This document shows positions 62,261 to 64,000 of a DNA stretch of 64,000 nt, piece after piece (the stretch's first letter is position 1; each line of letters begins with the position of its first letter). Position numbers and translations under genes: made by a program. This stretch comes from JAAZKA01 sp034926225 (GTDB lineage Bacteria > Bacillota > Clostridia > Oscillospirales > QAMX01), in the NCBI GenBank assembly GCA_034926225.1, contig JAYFRF010000013.1, positions 1 through 64,000 of the forward strand, given 5' to 3'. Below the pieces are notes generated by a model. That model did no database searches. It saw nothing but the letters and a program-made list of their open reading frames with translations, and was not told where the DNA came from.

Positions 62261-62358
62261 ATAGAAAAGAAACTGACTAATTAGAAAATACATAGCTCTT
62301 TATATTGAGGTGGTGCAACTTTGAACGATTTTAAAAAGATGGACATTAAAGCGATGAA

Positions 62359-63150
62359 TTACCCTTTTCTGCATACCATAACAGCATGATTTGCAAAACC
62401 GGTACATGATTTACTGGCACACATGAAATCGGCTAATTCTTCCCAAGATTCTTTCTTCGCGGAGGTTAAATTATAAATTTCCGGTGTGAATATAAAATCA
62501 ACGCCAAGGTTTTCGACAATAGTAAGTCCATGCTTCTGTGCGGTAGCCTCAATTTCCTCCGGCATTGTAAACCAATATATATGATCTCTGGTATCGTCTA
62601 TTCCTTCGCGGAGAAGTGACTTGTTTTTTTGGTTATTTGGATATTTGTCTGGTTCATTTAAACATCCGCCAAGATAAACGCCAACTTTGTTTATATAAGC
62701 AAACATAATGATACCGTTATGTTTGCAAACGCGTTTGCTCTCCTTAAACACGAGGTCCTGTTCGTCGGGAGGAAGATGATAAATCGGTCCAAAAGCCAAA
62801 ACAACATCGTAGCTTTCATTATCAATTTCACTCATATTTGTTGCATCGCCAACAACGCCTGTCACATTTGATAATGCAAGGCTATGAATCTTTTCGTTGA
62901 AAACTTTAATATTTCCGGGTGTAATATCCAGTCCGGTATATTTTAGGCTTTTATCTGCCAAATATATCCCGTAATAGCCTGTTCCGCATCCGATTTCCAA
63001 AACGATAGATTCACATGATATGTATCTATCAAGGATACGTTTCGTATATTTATACTCCATAATATAATCTGTCCGATTGCCGGAACTGCGGCTTTCTTCT
63101 CGTTTGCCATCGCTATACCTATCAATGATATTTTTTGCGTTTGAAGCCAT
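62359..63150 (-). CDS. Class I SAM-dependent methyltransferase
   Basis: A 263-residue methyltransferase. Motif I is VLEIGCGTGYYGIYL, the acidic residue of motif II is in YTGLDIT, and later segments GVVGDATNM and YDVVLAFGPIYHLPP complete the fold. It resembles the methyltransferase-11/UbiE group; the substrate (small molecule or antibiotic) is unknown. The coding sequence is clearly more A/T-rich than genes to the left, which hints at a separate origin. The 100 bases after the terminator at 62260 hold nothing I can assign. Confidence 0.88.
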   Translation of the reverse strand: MASNAKNIIDRYSDGKREESRSSGNRTDYIMEYKYTKRILDRYISCESIVLEIGCGTGYYGIYLADKSLKYTGLDITPGNIKVFNEKIHSLALSNVTGVVGDATNMSEIDNESYDVVLAFGPIYHLPPDEQDLVFKESKRVCKHNGIIMFAYINKVGVYLGGCLNEPDKYPNNQKNKSLLREGIDDTRDHIYWFTMPEEIEATAQKHGLTIVENLGVDFIFTPEIYNLTSAKKESWEELADFMCASKSCTGFANHAVMVCRKG

Positions 63151-63231
63151 TTTGTTACACCTCTCTCCCTGTTATATATTTTATGAGCACAAGCGTGGAT
63201 CTTTACGCTGTTATATAAATGCAAATTAAAC

Positions 63232-64000
63232 TCATGCCTTTGTTCTGTATTGCCCTGGGGATATGCCGGTTGCCTGATGAAACAAACGTGAAAAATAATT
63301 GGAACTGGAAAAGCCGGTTTCTTCGGAAATGCGGATCACACTGAGATTCGTGGTTTTCAGGAGAAACGCGGCTCTTTCTATACGCTTGGAGATCAGGTAT
63401 TCCTTAAAGCCAATGTCCATATTGTCACGGAACAGACGGGATAGGGCGTAAACGGAAATGCCGAATTGATCCGCGATTTGATCACGGCATAGCTCGGTAT
63501 TGCCCAGTTTCTCATTTATATAGAACAACACGTCCTGGAACAGTGTGTCCTGTACGCCAAGCCGGTATGTTTGAACATATTCGCATACTTTGCGCGCATT
63601 TTCTGTGATTATGGGTATTAATTCGGAAAAATGCGCGTTACAAAGCAAAGCAGTCAAGCCGATATAATCGATTTGATAATTTAGATGTGTCAATGTTTGA
63701 AGATAACCGGATATAAGCATACCACAAATGCATCGATCAGAAGTTGCATCAATGCTTTCCATCATTTCTGATAACCAGGATAACAACTTTTCTGCATTTT
63801 CCGTTTCCCCGTTGCGAATGTGCTCTAAAAATAAGGTAATGTTTTCCGACGCTGTACTCAGCAGCTCAAAGGAACCTTGGTCGTGGCTCGTGCTTAAGTC
63901 AATTTTACCTTCCAGGGATTGCAGGATACCGTATAGGCATCCACGATATCAACCGCGCTTGTAACCAGCGTTCCCAACCCGACTTTGATCGGTACAGGGC
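63232..64000 (-). CDS. AraC-family regulator, 5' end outside window, apparent frameshift
   Basis: The C-terminal part is an AraC DNA-binding domain: LCRDQIADQFGIS and VIRISEETGFS helix-turn-helix units, ending GISPGQYR. Its frame is open only back to a TGA at about 63949-63951. In another frame the window edge encodes VGLGTLVTSAVDIVDAY, which resembles the segment found before the linker in YesN-like regulators, and that frame ends at a TAA at 63894-63896. The two join if one base is gained or lost near 63910-63930. Without that, translation could begin at TTG 63786. Whether the gene is broken or the sequence has an error cannot be decided here. It probably controls the adjacent methyltransferase. 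Confidence 0.6.

Noticed and set aside
63728..63964. 78-codon plus-strand frame at the right edge
   Set aside because: Antisense to the AraC regulator, no ribosome site.

Overview
The window looks like a chromosomal segment of an endospore-forming, moderately high-GC member of the Clostridia (Oscillospiraceae-like). This rests on a spoVAC-spoVAD-spoVAE cluster, a T-box leader, a minimal SufCB pair, FloA/NfeD, ABC-F, CsoR/CopA, AzlCD and many strong Shine-Dalgarno sites. No rRNA, tRNA, phage, insertion sequence or CRISPR array was seen.

Layout. 1-3.7 kb: the 5' part of a secreted InlB-repeat-type surface protein, a small two-repeat protein and a SARP/BTAD regulator. 3.9-5.1 kb: peptidase T. 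5.1-11.3 kb: sugar-uptake cassette 1 (solute-binding lipoprotein and two permeases, with a divergent membrane-anchored AraC regulator). 11.4-20.2 kb: ABC-F ATPase, aldo/keto reductase, GH35-like glycosidase, transglutaminase-like protein, zinc metallopeptidase and a phospholipase-C-like gene interrupted by an in-frame TGA. 20.3-26.8 kb: an atypical receiver-SARP regulator, then a same-strand block of sensor kinase, NfeD, flotillin FloA, YxjI-like protein, LytTR regulator and lipoprotein. 26.9-30 kb: spoVA genes, rlmH and two half-size TauE proteins. 30-34.7 kb: a T-box leader driving a TIM-barrel/acyl-CoA-ligase fusion, then pyruvate kinase behind a structured, terminator-bearing leader. 34.7-41.4 kb: SufCB, phosphodiesterase, acetyltransferase, copper regulon (CsoR with two operators, and a CopA-CopZ fusion with no ordinary start codon) and an AlkD-like protein. 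41.4-49.8 kb: flavoprotein, SGNH hydrolase, Nudix enzyme, a Thr-rich membrane-anchored protein, two amidohydrolase-fold proteins and an M14 peptidase. 49.9-55.7 kb: cassette 2, a paralogue of cassette 1 in the same arrangement. 55.8-62.2 kb: D-threonine-aldolase-like enzyme, RidA, AzlCD, GH31 glycosidase and a deacetylase-like protein. 62.3-64 kb: an AT-richer end with a methyltransferase and an AraC regulator that appears frameshifted.

How the genes fit together. Much of the window is carbohydrate and peptide scavenging: two binding-protein/permease cassettes without their own ATPase, GH35 and GH31 enzymes, peptidase T and an M14 peptidase. Two divergent membrane AraC proteins probably sense the substrate state of each cassette. 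The sensor kinase and LytTR regulator flank a flotillin/NfeD membrane-microdomain set, which suggests an envelope-response unit. The PLP enzyme and RidA form a plausible enamine-producing and enamine-clearing pair.

The points most worth checking are the T-box on a non-classical target, the structured pyk leader, the copA start and copZ fusion, the split TauE pair, the Asp-to-Ser receiver, and the SARP/two-repeat-protein/surface-protein group at the left edge. All calls are from reading the sequence and recalled family features; no database search was run.
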